This document shows positions 1-7,856 of a DNA stretch of 17,164 nt, one piece after another. A program made the translations under genes and the position numbers. The notes under the pieces were generated by a model. The model was given only the letters and a program-made list of their open reading frames with translations, searched no databases and was not told the DNA's origin. Source of the DNA: Caryophanales bacterium (lineage in GTDB: Bacteria; Bacillota_I; Bacilli_A; RF39; UBA660); contig JAEEKO010000074.1 in the NCBI GenBank assembly GCA_016282415.1, forward strand, positions 1 to 17,164, given 5' to 3'. Every line of letters starts with the position of its first letter. Positions within the stretch are counted from its first letter, which is position 1.

Positions 1-398
1 AACAAAGAAGTGCTACTAAAAAATTATGGCCTAATTTATGGGATATAACGGCTGGTGGTCATGTTTTATCTGGAGAGTTTGGTTATCAAACAGTTATTAG
101 AGAAACCAAAGAAGAAATCGGCGTTAATATTGATAAAAATGATTTAGAGTTTATCGGTTGTTCTACTTCAATGAATGTTTCAGGAGATATTATTAATAAA
201 CACTTTAATGAATATTATATCGTTCATAAAGATATCGATGTAAAAGACATAGTTTTACAAGAAGAAGAAGTACAAGATATTAAATGGTTTGATAAAGCAG
301 AAATTATTAATCGAATAAACGATAATTATAAAGATTTAACCGATAAAATCGGATGCTGGAATTATTTACTTAAATATTTAGAAATGAATAATAAGTAA
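1..398 (+). CDS. Nudix hydrolase, IDI-like, 5' partial
   Basis: The reading frame is open from the left edge (first full codon at 3), so the start codon is outside the window; 131 residues are visible. They begin QRSATKKLWPNLWDITAGGH, the stretch that leads into the Nudix box in the isopentenyl-diphosphate isomerase-like branch. The Nudix box is complete in visible numbering: G19, E25, R33-E34, E37-E38, G40 (G-x5-E-x7-RE-x2-EE-x-G). The family hydrolyses nucleoside diphosphates linked to another group, or isomerises isopentenyl diphosphate, using Mg2+ bound by the box glutamates. The substrate cannot be read here. The gene ends 24 bases before the next start and probably shares its transcript. 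It is one of four Nudix genes in the window. Family certain, function open. Confidence 0.9.
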   Translation, partial: QRSATKKLWPNLWDITAGGHVLSGEFGYQTVIRETKEEIGVNIDKNDLEFIGCSTSMNVSGDIINKHFNEYYIVHKDIDVKDIVLQEEEVQDIKWFDKAEIINRINDNYKDLTDKIGCWNYLLKYLEMNNK

Positions 399-422
399 TA
401 CTGCAATAATGGAGGTTTAATT

Positions 423-1547
423 ATGGAATTATTTAAAGATATAGAATTACTAGATAAAGAGAAAGAAGAATATGTTAATACTTTCTTAAATCAAATAAGA
501 AAGTTTGATTCAGTTTATTTATGGGGTATAAGTGAATCATGTGATGAAGCAATTTTATTTTTTCAAGAACATAACATCGCAATAAAAGGCATATATGATG
601 GACGAGATGAAGAGTATAACCATATATATAAAGGAATACCAGTTCTTCCTCAAACATTTGATGAACTTGATCCTAATAGTGCTATTGTGGTCACAATATC
701 TTATTATGATTTATTTAGAACTAAGTTAATAGATAAATATCCTAATATTGATGATTTCTTATTTGTATACGATGGTTATTTTGTAGAAAATAAAGATATT
801 TCATATTATAAAGATAATAAAGATATTATCATTAAAAATTATGAAGCTTTAGCTGATGATTATTCTAAAGAATTATACAATGCGGTATTAAAATATAGAT
901 ATGTAAGAAATCCTAAGCTAATAAAAGATTTATATCATCCTCGAATTACCTGTTATTTAGATGATGAATTTATTAATAATTACAAAGACGGATTATATAT
1001 TGATGCTGGATCTTATAACGCTGATTTTGTTACATCATTAAGTGAGAAGGTTGATGTAAGTAATTCAAAATTCTATATCTTTGAACCTAATAAAATATTC
1101 TATGATAATATTGTTAATAGTTTAGGTAATTCTTTTAACTATAAGGCATTTAATGTTGCATTATGTGATAAAGAAGATAGGATGCGATTCTTAAAATTAC
1201 AATCATCAACATCACATTTAGAAAACAAAAAGTACAATGCATATCATGATACCGTTGATAGCACTATTGATTATGTCGATACCAAGACATTAGATTCAGT
1301 AGTAGGAGATGAAAAGGTAACTGGTATTAAAATAGATATTGAAGGATCTGAAGCTTCAATGTTACTTGGAGCTACAAATACTATTAAAAGAGATAAACCA
1401 ATTATCTTATTATCAATATATCATCGATGGGATGATTTGTTTAAATTACAAGAATATATAATGAGTTTAGGGGTTAATTATAAATATTATATTAGACACT
1501 ATTCATTAAGTGTTGCTAAGACAATATTGTATTGTATACCTGAATAA
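423..1547 (+). CDS. FkbM-family SAM-dependent methyltransferase
   Basis: 374 residues. The C-terminal half (about 185-374) has the FkbM methyltransferase pattern: SAM-binding loop LYIDAGSYNADF at 191-202, acidic residue after strand 2 in FEP (220-222), DTKTLDSV (286-293) and the characteristic KIDIEGSE at 303-310. The N-terminal part (about 28-120) looks like a separate Rossmann-type alpha/beta segment (VYLWGIS at 31-37, IKGIYDG at 54-60), often found ahead of FkbM domains in glycan-modifying enzymes; that assignment is inference. FkbM enzymes are mostly O-methyltransferases acting on polyketides, sugars or lipids. The Shine-Dalgarno GGAGG at 411-415 fixes the ATG. No signal peptide or membrane segment is seen, so the protein is probably cytosolic. 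The following gene starts about 20 bases on, consistent with cotranscription. The substrate is unknown. Confidence 0.85.
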   Translation: MELFKDIELLDKEKEEYVNTFLNQIRKFDSVYLWGISESCDEAILFFQEHNIAIKGIYDGRDEEYNHIYKGIPVLPQTFDELDPNSAIVVTISYYDLFRTKLIDKYPNIDDFLFVYDGYFVENKDISYYKDNKDIIIKNYEALADDYSKELYNAVLKYRYVRNPKLIKDLYHPRITCYLDDEFINNYKDGLYIDAGSYNADFVTSLSEKVDVSNSKFYIFEPNKIFYDNIVNSLGNSFNYKAFNVALCDKEDRMRFLKLQSSTSHLENKKYNAYHDTVDSTIDYVDTKTLDSVVGDEKVTGIKIDIEGSEASMLLGATNTIKRDKPIILLSIYHRWDDLFKLQEYIMSLGVNYKYYIRHYSLSVAKTILYCIPE

Positions 1548-1568
1548 ATAAGGTTGGTGATTAATTAT

Positions 1569-2006
1569 ATGGATAAAGTAATTGTTGTTGGGGTATGTAT
1601 TAAAAATGATAAAAATGAAATATTAATGGTCCAAGAATCCAAAGCTGATATAAAAGGTTTATATAATATTCCTGCTGGTAGGTTAGATTCTAATGAATCA
1701 ATATTTGCAGGAGCGATAAGAGAAACCAAAGAAGAAACTGGATTTGATGTTAAGTTAGATAGTATCTTATGTATTCAATATTCAGAAAATAAAAGTATTC
1801 TTAAGATTATTTTTAATGCTAGTATTATTTCTGGAAGTATTGGATTTGATGAAAATGAGATTATGGATGTTAAATGGATTTCAATTGCAGACTTAGAAAA
1901 TATGACGGGTCAAGAATTACGTTCTTATAATTCGATGATTAGTATAATTAAAGCTGCTAAGAATAATGAACATTATCCAATTGATATTATTGAAAATATG
2001 AAATAA
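1569..2006 (+). CDS. Nudix hydrolase
   Basis: 145 residues from the ATG at 1569. An in-frame TTG at 1554 would add five residues, but it lies inside the ribosome-binding region (GGTGA at 1556-1560, eight bases before 1569), so the ATG is preferred. The protein is a single Nudix domain with a complete box: G37, E43, R51-E52, E55-E56, G58, preceded by NIPAG. It begins with the usual first strand (VIVVGVCIKNDKNEIL). Such proteins hydrolyse nucleoside diphosphate derivatives in the cytosol; NudJ-like phosphohydrolases and oxidised-nucleotide cleaners share this architecture. It is followed after 15 bases by another Nudix gene. The two are clearly different sequences, not a recent tandem copy. Substrate not determinable. 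Confidence 0.9.
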   Translation: MDKVIVVGVCIKNDKNEILMVQESKADIKGLYNIPAGRLDSNESIFAGAIRETKEETGFDVKLDSILCIQYSENKSILKIIFNASIISGSIGFDENEIMDVKWISIADLENMTGQELRSYNSMISIIKAAKNNEHYPIDIIENMK

Positions 2007-2021
2007 GATTAGAGGAAAAAA

Positions 2022-2462
2022 ATGGAAAGATTTAAAATATTATGTGCCGTACATTTAATGATTATAAAGGATGATAAAATTCTTCTTCAAAGAAGAATCA
2101 ATCCTAATAAATATGGATATTTGAAATTAGGAATGCCAGCAGGTCATTTAGAAGCTAATGAAAATGTAGTGGAAGCAATGGTTCGTGAAGCTAAAGAAGA
2201 ATTAAATATTGATTTAACGGATTTTGAGGTAGTTCAAATTATGAATATCAATGGAGATACTGGTGTATACGATGGTTACTTCTTTGTATGTAAGAGTTAT
2301 CAAGGAACTATAACTAATAACGAAGAAGACAACTCTAAAGCATTAGAATGGCATTCTATTAATGAACCAATTCCTGATTTAATGGATTACCAACAATATG
2401 CTATTGATATGTATAAAAAGAATAAAACATTAAGTTTTACAATGTATGGATGGAATAAATAA
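2022..2462 (+). CDS. Nudix hydrolase
   Basis: 146 residues with a Nudix box at G41, E47, R55-E56, E59-E60. The normally conserved Gly after EE-x is Asn62 (EELNI), a variation seen in some active Nudix proteins, so loss of activity should not be assumed. All four metal-binding glutamates remain. The N-terminal strand HLMIIKDDKILLQRR with LGMPAGHLEANE resembles the MutT/ADP-ribose-pyrophosphatase-like group. The Shine-Dalgarno AGAGG at 2011-2015 and ATG at 2022 are well spaced. Third Nudix gene of the run, with 15-base gaps on both sides, so almost certainly cotranscribed with the flanking Nudix and GNAT genes. The substrate is unknown. Confidence 0.9.
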   Translation: MERFKILCAVHLMIIKDDKILLQRRINPNKYGYLKLGMPAGHLEANENVVEAMVREAKEELNIDLTDFEVVQIMNINGDTGVYDGYFFVCKSYQGTITNNEEDNSKALEWHSINEPIPDLMDYQQYAIDMYKKNKTLSFTMYGWNK

Positions 2463-2477
2463 TCAGAGGTAAAAACT

Positions 2478-2999
2478 ATGAATTATATTATTGAAGATTT
2501 AAATATTAATAATGCTTATGACTATGCCTTTGTTAATTCCCGTGCTTGGTTGGAATCATATCAAGGAATTATTGATGAATCTTATTTAAAGAAGATTAAC
2601 ACTGATGAGGCTATTAAAGAGTTAACTGAAAAAATAAAAGGCTATTTAGTTACCGAACCAAATCGTTATTTCTTACTTAGAGTTGATGGAAAACCAGTGG
2701 GAGTTTTAGGAGTAAGAACTCCTAAATATAAAGATTATCAAGACTGTGGTGAATTAGGAGCTATTTACTTATTAAATGATGTTAAAGGAAAAGGTTATGG
2801 CAAGATCCTTTTTGAAAAGGCTAAAGAAGAATTAAAGAAGATGGGTTATAGCAAAATGGTCAATGGTTGTATTGATGGTAATCCATCAAATAATTTTTAT
2901 AAACATATGGGTGGAAAGATGGTAAAACAAATTCCATTTAAAGTTCATAATACTGATCAAGAATTAATTGAAAATATTTATTATTATGATGAAATTTAG
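2478..2999 (+). CDS. GNAT-family N-acetyltransferase
   Basis: 173 residues covering a single GNAT fold. The N-terminal part has the RAWLESYQGII stretch (22-32) typical of this family. Motif A is visible as LLNDVKGKGYGKILFEKA (98-115), whose GKGYGK loop binds the acetyl-CoA pyrophosphate. Motif B follows as NPSNNFYKHMGG (135-146) with the conserved FY-x3-GG. The enzyme should move an acetyl group from acetyl-CoA to an amine (small molecule or protein); the acceptor cannot be told. AGAGGT at 2465-2470 is the ribosome-binding site. The stop codon overlaps the next gene's Shine-Dalgarno, implying translational closeness to the kinase-like protein downstream. Confidence 0.9.
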   Translation: MNYIIEDLNINNAYDYAFVNSRAWLESYQGIIDESYLKKINTDEAIKELTEKIKGYLVTEPNRYFLLRVDGKPVGVLGVRTPKYKDYQDCGELGAIYLLNDVKGKGYGKILFEKAKEELKKMGYSKMVNGCIDGNPSNNFYKHMGGKMVKQIPFKVHNTDQELIENIYYYDEI

Positions 3000-3010
3000 G
3001 AGGTAGTGAC

Positions 3011-3646
3011 ATGGAAAATGATATAAATGTAATTTATAATCAATTAATTAGTGAAATGAAACTACCAACTAAAACGTATCATCCACCATTTATTATAACA
3101 ATGTGTGGTCATTGTCGTAGTGGTAAATCAACTATTGCTAAAATATTATCGAGTGAATTAGAATTATATATCGTTGGTGGCGATAAGATTAGAAATATTT
3201 ATTATTCTAATATTAATGCTAATCATGACATTAGTTTTATAAACAAGGTTGTTAATGAAGTTAATAAAAAAGAGATCAAGTACTTACTTAGTAAAGGGGT
3301 TAGTGTTATTATTGATCGCAGTGTATCTTCCAAAAAGGTATTAAAGGAAATAAAAGATGCTTATTCTCATGTTATTATGATTAATCTTGTTTCCAATCAT
3401 AAAACAAATATTGCAAGAATGACTAATCCCCCAAAATGTGATATTGATACTTCAAATTGTTATGGTGACATTGATTCAATATCCGGAGTAAATAATGAAG
3501 ATGTTTATAATGAAATTTTAAACCGTAAAGTATATGATTTAGAAGATAGTGATTTTGATTATACGATTGATGCTACTAAATCATTAGATGATGTTATCAA
3601 CGAAGTAAGAAAAATTGCATTAAAGATTAAAAATCAATATTTATAA
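3011..3646 (+). CDS. P-loop kinase-like ATPase (AAA_33/zeta-toxin-like fold)
   Basis: 211 residues. The Walker A motif GHCRSGKST spans 33-41 (G33, G38, K39, S40), after the hydrophobic strand FIITM. Asp58 in VGGDKIR and Asp102 in VIIDRS (99-104) sit where small-molecule kinases of the AAA_33/zeta/gluconate-kinase class place substrate-binding and Walker B-like acids. A C-terminal lid region rich in polar residues (around 138-170) follows. It is therefore a predicted cytosolic ATP-dependent phosphotransferase for a small molecule, polynucleotide or sugar. The AGGAGGT Shine-Dalgarno (2998-3004) overlaps the previous stop codon, so coupling with the GNAT gene is likely. No antitoxin-like partner is adjacent, so a zeta-toxin role is not supported. 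Confidence 0.75.
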   Translation: MENDINVIYNQLISEMKLPTKTYHPPFIITMCGHCRSGKSTIAKILSSELELYIVGGDKIRNIYYSNINANHDISFINKVVNEVNKKEIKYLLSKGVSVIIDRSVSSKKVLKEIKDAYSHVIMINLVSNHKTNIARMTNPPKCDIDTSNCYGDIDSISGVNNEDVYNEILNRKVYDLEDSDFDYTIDATKSLDDVINEVRKIALKIKNQYL

Positions 3647-3659
3647 TAGGAGGAACATT

Positions 3660-4376
3660 ATGAAAAATATAATTATTACCGGTGCTGCAAATGGTGTTGG
3701 AGCAGCAGTAGCAGAAATTTTAAAAGATAATAACTTAATATTAATTGATGAAGACGAAAAGAATCTTATTAATATAGCTTCATCATTAAATGCTAGGTAT
3801 TATGTTTGTGATTTATCTAATGATAATCAAATTAAAAGTATAATTACAGATATTAAATCTAAGTTTGAAAAGGTTGATTGTTTAATCAATTGTGCCGGAA
3901 TGTGGATCTCTGGTGATATGTCTAAACTTGAATTACCAGTTTTTGATGAAATGAACGATTTAAGTCGTATTCGAAAAGTTATTGATACTAATGTTTTTGG
4001 AACCATCGCAATGATTAAAAGTATTTTTCCAATTATGCAAAAACAAGGTTATGGCCAAATCATTAATATTAATTCCCAAAGTGGTGTAATGTGTGAACCA
4101 CCATTCCCAATTTACAATGCTACTAAACAAAGCACTAATGCATTTAGAAAAGCTATTCAAGATGATTTAGCCCGAAACAATATTAAGATTACTGATGTAT
4201 GTCCAGGTTTAATTCAAACCAACTTTTATGTAAGAGCTAATAATGAATTACCAAAAGAAGTAATGGAAACTGGATTAACGCCACAAGACGTTGCCAAAAC
4301 TGTAAAATATGTTTTTGATTTACCTTATGAAATAACAATTCCAAGTATTGAAGTAAGACATATTAAAAACTATTAA
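3660..4376 (+). CDS. Short-chain dehydrogenase/reductase (SDR)
   Basis: 238 residues with the classical SDR landmarks in order: TGAANGVG cofactor loop (7-14), Asp51 after the third strand (CDLS), NCAG (77-80), the structural Asn111, catalytic Ser139, and the Y152-x3-K156 pair (YNATK). PG at 182-183 marks the start of the substrate loop. The enzyme should be an NAD(P)-dependent oxidoreductase of an alcohol or ketone. The acid at Asp30-Asp32 (LIDEDE) following strand 2 favours NAD(H) over NADP(H); that is inference. AGGAGG at 3648-3653 is the ribosome-binding site. A second, different SDR lies at 5288-5980 in the same run, so two oxidoreductase steps could belong to one transcript. Confidence 0.92.
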   Translation: MKNIIITGAANGVGAAVAEILKDNNLILIDEDEKNLINIASSLNARYYVCDLSNDNQIKSIITDIKSKFEKVDCLINCAGMWISGDMSKLELPVFDEMNDLSRIRKVIDTNVFGTIAMIKSIFPIMQKQGYGQIININSQSGVMCEPPFPIYNATKQSTNAFRKAIQDDLARNNIKITDVCPGLIQTNFYVRANNELPKEVMETGLTPQDVAKTVKYVFDLPYEITIPSIEVRHIKNY

Positions 4377-4394
4377 TTCTTAAGAGGTGGAAAA

Positions 4395-4754
4395 ATGCTT
4401 CATGATTTAAAATTATATGGTGAAAATTTTGATAAGATGAAATCTGGATCAAAAACTAGAGAATATCGATTATATGATGAAAAAAGAAGATTAATAAAGA
4501 TTGGTGATACGATCCGATTTATTAAACTTCCTGATATGAATGAATATCTATATGCTGATGTATTAAATATAGAAGTATTTAAAAACTGGTATGATTGCTA
4601 TGAGAAATATTTTGAAGAAGATTATAGTGGTAGTTATAACTCAGTACAAGATGTTGTTGATGATACTTATAGTGGTGGTTATTATACTAAAGAAGACAGT
4701 GATAAATATGGATGCTGTTGTATAACACTATCAAAGATTAGAAATATATTATAG
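4395..4754 (+). CDS. ASCH-domain protein
   Basis: 119 residues forming a single small ASCH (PUA-like beta-barrel) domain. Diagnostic features are LKLYGENFDKMKSGSKTREY (5-24), the charged Y-x-DEKRR segment (27-32), IKIGDTIRFI (34-43) and the closing YYTKEDSDKYG (97-106). ASCH proteins are thought to bind RNA or modified nucleosides; some act as amidohydrolases on acetylated cytidine. I do not see enough to choose. The AAGAGGTGG ribosome-binding site lies at 4382-4390. Another ASCH protein starts ten bases after the stop; the two differ in sequence but share the fold, making a tandem ASCH pair between two SDR genes. Confidence 0.85.
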   Translation: MLHDLKLYGENFDKMKSGSKTREYRLYDEKRRLIKIGDTIRFIKLPDMNEYLYADVLNIEVFKNWYDCYEKYFEEDYSGSYNSVQDVVDDTYSGGYYTKEDSDKYGCCCITLSKIRNIL

Positions 4755-4763
4755 GAGATTATG

Positions 4764-5291
4764 ATGAAAAAATTATTCTTAAGTTTTCGTACTGAGTATT
4801 TTGAACCATTATTATTTGGTTTAAAAAAATATGAGTATCGCAAAAGATTTTGTGATGAAGCAACAATTGCTTATTTATATTTAAGTGGTAAAGCTAAACA
4901 AGTAGTAGGTATCATGGAATTAGGAAAACCAATTAAATTAGATGAAACCAGAAGTAATTATCTTGATTATCCAGAAACGCTTAAAAGAGTTGATGAATAT
5001 ATTGCAAGTAATGATATTAATGCCATTCCTATTAAGTCATTAACGTTATTTAAAAAGCCTTTAAGTTTAGTGGATATTAGAAAAGAGATTCCTTCCTTCA
5101 TGCCGCCTCAAATGTATTATGTACTAGATAATCATTTAGAACTTAAAGCATTATTAGAAAAACAAGAAGTTGGTAAAAAAATATTTGTTCATGATCATAA
5201 TGGAATTTATTATGATAATTTAGCTAAATCAATTAAAGAAATAAAACAATCAGCTGAATTCATTAACTTAAAAAAGGAGAGTAAAATATGA
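4764..5291 (+). CDS. ASCH/PUA-like domain protein with helical C-terminal extension
   Basis: 175 residues from the ATG at 4764. A second ATG directly upstream at 4761 is only three bases from the AGGAG (4753-4757), so 4764, six bases away, is the better start. The first ~110 residues are ASCH-like: LFLSFRTEYFEPLLFGLKKY (4-23), the basic YEYRKRF patch (23-29), and AYLYLSGKAKQVVGIMEL (36-53), the pattern of short ASCH proteins that bind RNA or nucleotides. The remainder (about 110-175) is charged, mainly helical by composition, and unassigned. The TGA stop overlaps the ATG of the following SDR as ATGA, a sign of translational coupling. Function beyond nucleic acid or nucleotide binding is not inferable. 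Confidence 0.8.
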   Translation: MKKLFLSFRTEYFEPLLFGLKKYEYRKRFCDEATIAYLYLSGKAKQVVGIMELGKPIKLDETRSNYLDYPETLKRVDEYIASNDINAIPIKSLTLFKKPLSLVDIRKEIPSFMPPQMYYVLDNHLELKALLEKQEVGKKIFVHDHNGIYYDNLAKSIKEIKQSAEFINLKKESKI

Positions 5292-5980
5292 AAAGAGTAT
5301 TAATAATTGGTCGCGGTTCTGGTATTGGCTTTGAAATTGCCAAAATGCTTAATGCAAATAATTATGATGTTACCTGTGTTGGAAGAAAAAATCGTAATGA
5401 TTTTGAATTCAATTATATTAAATGTGATGTTGCTAAAGATGATATTAGAAGTTTATATGAAGTAAATATTTATGATATTTTAATCTATTGTGCAGGGATT
5501 ATTTCCTGTGAAGAAGAATCATTTTGTTATAATGAAACCGAAACTGATAATTTAATTGATATTAATTTAAAAGGCTGTATTAAATGTAATCAATTATTTA
5601 TTGATAACTGCTTAAAAAATAATATTACTGGTAAGATTATCAATATCTCTTCAACGTCTAACAAGGGATCAAAATATTTCCCGATATATGCAGCAACTAA
5701 AGCGGGAATCTTAACTTATACAAAGAGTATTGCCAGTCGTTATGATAAAATCCAAGCTAATGTTATCTCACCAGGAGTTATTAAAACTGATATGTCATAT
5801 CATGAAACTCCTAACTTTGATGAGTATGTACCAAGTATTATCGATAATACTCCTGCAAAAAGATTAGGAAATACTACTGATATTGCAAATACGGTAGAAT
5901 TCTTATTATCAGATAAAGCAAGTTTTATTACTGGTCAAGAAATTGTTGTTGATGGTGGTTATACTTTACCGAAAGAATAA
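5288..5980 (+). CDS. Short-chain dehydrogenase/reductase, FabG-like
   Basis: 230 residues. The cofactor loop is IIGRGSGIG (6-14): the three glycines G8, G12, G14 are kept, but the usual Thr before the first Gly is Ile. VGRKNR (31-36) carries the basic residues that usually favour NADP(H). CAG at 68-70, Asn93, Ser121/Ser122, Y134-x3-K138 (YAATK), PG at 162-163 and the FabG-type end ITGQEIVVDGGYT (214-226) complete the family signature. It should reduce a ketone or oxidise an alcohol with NADP(H), in the cytosol. It overlaps the upstream ASCH gene by four bases (ATGA) and has its own AAGGAG at 5274-5279. Not a copy of the SDR at 3660. Substrate unknown; the fatty-acid FabG role is unlikely without other fab genes nearby. 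Confidence 0.92.
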   Translation: MKRVLIIGRGSGIGFEIAKMLNANNYDVTCVGRKNRNDFEFNYIKCDVAKDDIRSLYEVNIYDILIYCAGIISCEEESFCYNETETDNLIDINLKGCIKCNQLFIDNCLKNNITGKIINISSTSNKGSKYFPIYAATKAGILTYTKSIASRYDKIQANVISPGVIKTDMSYHETPNFDEYVPSIIDNTPAKRLGNTTDIANTVEFLLSDKASFITGQEIVVDGGYTLPKE

Positions 5981-6001
5981 TTAGAATTAGGGAGATATCA
6001 A

Positions 6002-6880
6002 ATGAATATAACCGAAAATAGGAATAGTAAAAAAAACCTAAACAAACATGAAAGCGATAAATTGCTTGAGCCTTTTGAAAGTGTTAGTAATACGGCATTA
6101 CTTACGTCTTATTCAAGATCATTTAGTGATATTCCATATGAAAAAGAGATATATGATTGGTTAAGTAAGAATTGTAATGGTGAATTTAAATTTAATAAAT
6201 TACGAGCTCCAGAAATGGAAGCTAGATATAAGTTAATTGATCAATTGATAAAAAAGGTTGATATACCCCAAATATTAGAACTTGCTTCCGGATATTCTTC
6301 AAGAGGGTTAATTTTTTCTTCTGAAGGATATAAATATGTTGAAATGGATTTAGAAACCGTTGCATCAAATAAGAAAAGATTAATTAATGAATTATTTAAA
6401 CCTAATGATAACTTAAAAGTAGTTAGTGGTAATGCTTTAAATTATGATGATTATATTAAATGTGATTCATATTTGAACGATAATGAAATAATTATTGTTA
6501 ATGAAGGATTATTAAGATATCTTACTTTTGATGAAAAAAGGAGAGTAGGAGAAAACATTTATCAATTATTAAAGAAACATGGTGGTGTTTGGATTACTAG
6601 TGATGTTACCCCAAAGCGATTTATCCAAGAACAAGAAAAACTTACACCTAAATCAAATAACGATATAAATAATATAAATTCAAGGAAGAATTTAAATGAT
6701 CGTTTTGAAGATGAAAATCATATCAGGACATTTTTAAAAGAAATAGGATTTAATAATATTGAACTTCATCAATTCATTGAAGTAAAAGATGAATTAAAGT
6801 CTTTTGACGCGCTAGATATTGATAAAGATCTATGTGATTCATTACTTGAAAGTGCAATAGTTGCAATTATTAGAATATAG
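6002..6880 (+). CDS. Class I SAM methyltransferase, LCM/Ppm1-like
   Basis: 292 residues. The central part reads as a leucine-carboxyl-methyltransferase-like (Ppm1/TcmP-type) domain: ILELASGYSSRG (91-102) is the SAM loop, VEMDLE (113-118) supplies the acidic residue after strand 2, and NEGLLRYL (167-174) matches the NEG/AEGLLxYL signature of that family. The first ~25 residues are polar and probably disordered. A carboxyl- or O-methyl transfer to a small molecule is the likely reaction; the substrate is unknown. AGGGAG at 5989-5994 precedes the ATG. This is the last gene of the long operon: a strong hairpin terminator follows 10 bases after the stop. Confidence 0.85.
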   Translation: MNITENRNSKKNLNKHESDKLLEPFESVSNTALLTSYSRSFSDIPYEKEIYDWLSKNCNGEFKFNKLRAPEMEARYKLIDQLIKKVDIPQILELASGYSSRGLIFSSEGYKYVEMDLETVASNKKRLINELFKPNDNLKVVSGNALNYDDYIKCDSYLNDNEIIIVNEGLLRYLTFDEKRRVGENIYQLLKKHGGVWITSDVTPKRFIQEQEKLTPKSNNDINNINSRKNLNDRFEDENHIRTFLKEIGFNNIELHQFIEVKDELKSFDALDIDKDLCDSLLESAIVAIIRI

Positions 6881-6890
6881 ATTATTATTT

Positions 6891-6914
6891 AAGCCTGATT
6901 ATTATCAGGCTTTT
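6891..6914 (+). terminator. Intrinsic terminator ending the first operon
   Basis: A perfect 9-bp stem AAGCCTGAT / ATCAGGCTT closes on a TATT loop and runs into TTTT. It lies 11 bases after the stop of the LCM-like methyltransferase. The first T residues are shared between stem and tract. It separates the eleven-gene run from the promoter at 6926-6954. Confidence 0.88.
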
Positions 6915-6925
6915 ATAATGAATTA

Positions 6926-6954
6926 TTTACTAAAAAATAATTCTATGTTAGAAT
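6926..6954 (+). promoter_or_regulatory. Sigma-A-type promoter for the nucleotidyltransferase gene
   Basis: TTTACT (6926-6931) and TAGAAT (6949-6954) are separated by exactly 17 bases. Each matches the -35/-10 consensus at four or five positions. The predicted start point near 6961 leaves a leader of about 23 bases containing AAGGAG at 6970-6975. It sits just past the preceding terminator. Confidence 0.7.
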
Positions 6955-6983
6955 AGATAACAATTTATTAAGGAGCAAACTAA

Positions 6984-7784
6984 ATGAAAGCAATTAATCC
7001 TACTGATATAATTTTTAAGTTTATAAACAAAATGGATTATCTAAACAATGAACATGTATTAGGTTGCTTTTTCTATGGAAGTTATTTAACTGGGTATAAT
7101 TATCCCAATTCTGATATTGATTTACATATTATCTTTGATAATTCTGATCCCAAACATCTAATTAGAGGAAATGATAATATCGATGGTATTAGAATTGAGT
7201 ATTTTGAAAAACCTTTAAATGATATTTATCTTTCAATTGATAACGGTTTTAATAATCAAGACAATGCTATGCTATCAATTATCGGGACATCTACAATTAT
7301 TTTTGATAAAAATGGTGATTTATATAAGTTACAGCAATATGCTGCTGATAAGTTTTCTAAACCATTACCATCGCTTGAAAGTGAAGATGCAAGAGAATAT
7401 GTTTCAATTTTAAATAATCGTATGGAAAAGTTAGAGAAAGCTGCTAATGAAGATAGACCATATTTTCATCATTTATATCATTTAACTATCGAAAAAATAA
7501 GAAAATTTTATCATCGCTTAAATGGAATGCCAGAAGTACAAACTTCTAAAGTATATCGTGTATATACGGATGAAGCTTATCGCAAATCATTCTATAAAGA
7601 TAATATTCCTGAAGAAGAGTTTATTAATATGTATTTGGATGCCATAAGTGATACCAGTACTGATATTCAAGCAAAATTAGCTAAAGTTAAAAGATTATTT
7701 GAATATGCAAAACGAAATGTTTCTTTAGATGGTGATACCTATCGAATCTTGATTAAATCAAGGAATGAAAAGCCAAAAAGATAA
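6984..7784 (+). CDS. Nucleotidyltransferase-domain protein (MNT/aminoglycoside-adenylyltransferase-like)
   Basis: 266 residues. The N-terminal domain has the pol-beta nucleotidyltransferase signature: FFYGSYLTGYNYPNSDIDL (29-47) with G32-S33 and the metal-binding D44-x-D46. A candidate third acid is Glu72 in RIEYF. The rest (about 120-266) is helical, with a His-rich stretch YFHHLYHLTIEKIRKF (155-170), as in substrate-binding domains of MNT/Kan-type transferases. The family transfers a nucleotide, usually AMP, to a small molecule or to a protein. It could modify an antibiotic, but no sequence feature proves that. No HEPN partner is adjacent, which argues against a HEPN-MNT toxin-antitoxin pair. 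The gene forms its own transcription unit (promoter 6926, terminator 7790). Confidence 0.8.
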   Translation: MKAINPTDIIFKFINKMDYLNNEHVLGCFFYGSYLTGYNYPNSDIDLHIIFDNSDPKHLIRGNDNIDGIRIEYFEKPLNDIYLSIDNGFNNQDNAMLSIIGTSTIIFDKNGDLYKLQQYAADKFSKPLPSLESEDAREYVSILNNRMEKLEKAANEDRPYFHHLYHLTIEKIRKFYHRLNGMPEVQTSKVYRVYTDEAYRKSFYKDNIPEEEFINMYLDAISDTSTDIQAKLAKVKRLFEYAKRNVSLDGDTYRILIKSRNEKPKR

Positions 7785-7789
7785 TGAAG

Positions 7790-7814
7790 AAGGTATATGT
7801 AAATATACCTTTTT
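7790..7814 (+). terminator. Intrinsic terminator after the nucleotidyltransferase gene
   Basis: A perfect 9-bp stem AAGGTATAT / ATATACCTT with a GTAA loop ends in a run of T (7810-7814). It lies five bases after the stop codon. An extended -10 promoter begins two bases beyond the T tract. Confidence 0.85.
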
Positions 7815-7815
7815 A

Positions 7816-7824
7816 TGTTATAAT
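7816..7824 (+). promoter_or_regulatory. Extended -10 promoter for the APH-like fusion gene
   Basis: TGTTATAAT is a perfect TGnTATAAT extended -10 element. No good -35 is seen; the position it would occupy falls inside the preceding terminator hairpin, so the TG motif must carry recognition. It would give a leader of about 25 bases before the ATG, with GAGGTGA at 7846-7852. Confidence 0.7.
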
Positions 7825-7856
7825 AAATTATAGGTTAAAAAACATGAGGTGAAAAT

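Noticed and set aside
1554..1568. TTG start adding five residues to the Nudix protein at 1569
   Set aside because: The TTG overlaps the ribosome-binding region, and the ATG at 1569 is correctly spaced. The same logic removes TTG 14282, TTG 15211 and GTG 11289.
3011..3646. Zeta-type toxin of a toxin-antitoxin pair
   Set aside because: The P-loop kinase fold fits, but the upstream gene is a GNAT enzyme and the downstream an SDR. No epsilon-like small antitoxin is adjacent.
6984..7784. HEPN-MNT toxin-antitoxin module
   Set aside because: The nucleotidyltransferase is a 266-residue two-domain protein in its own transcription unit without a HEPN neighbour.
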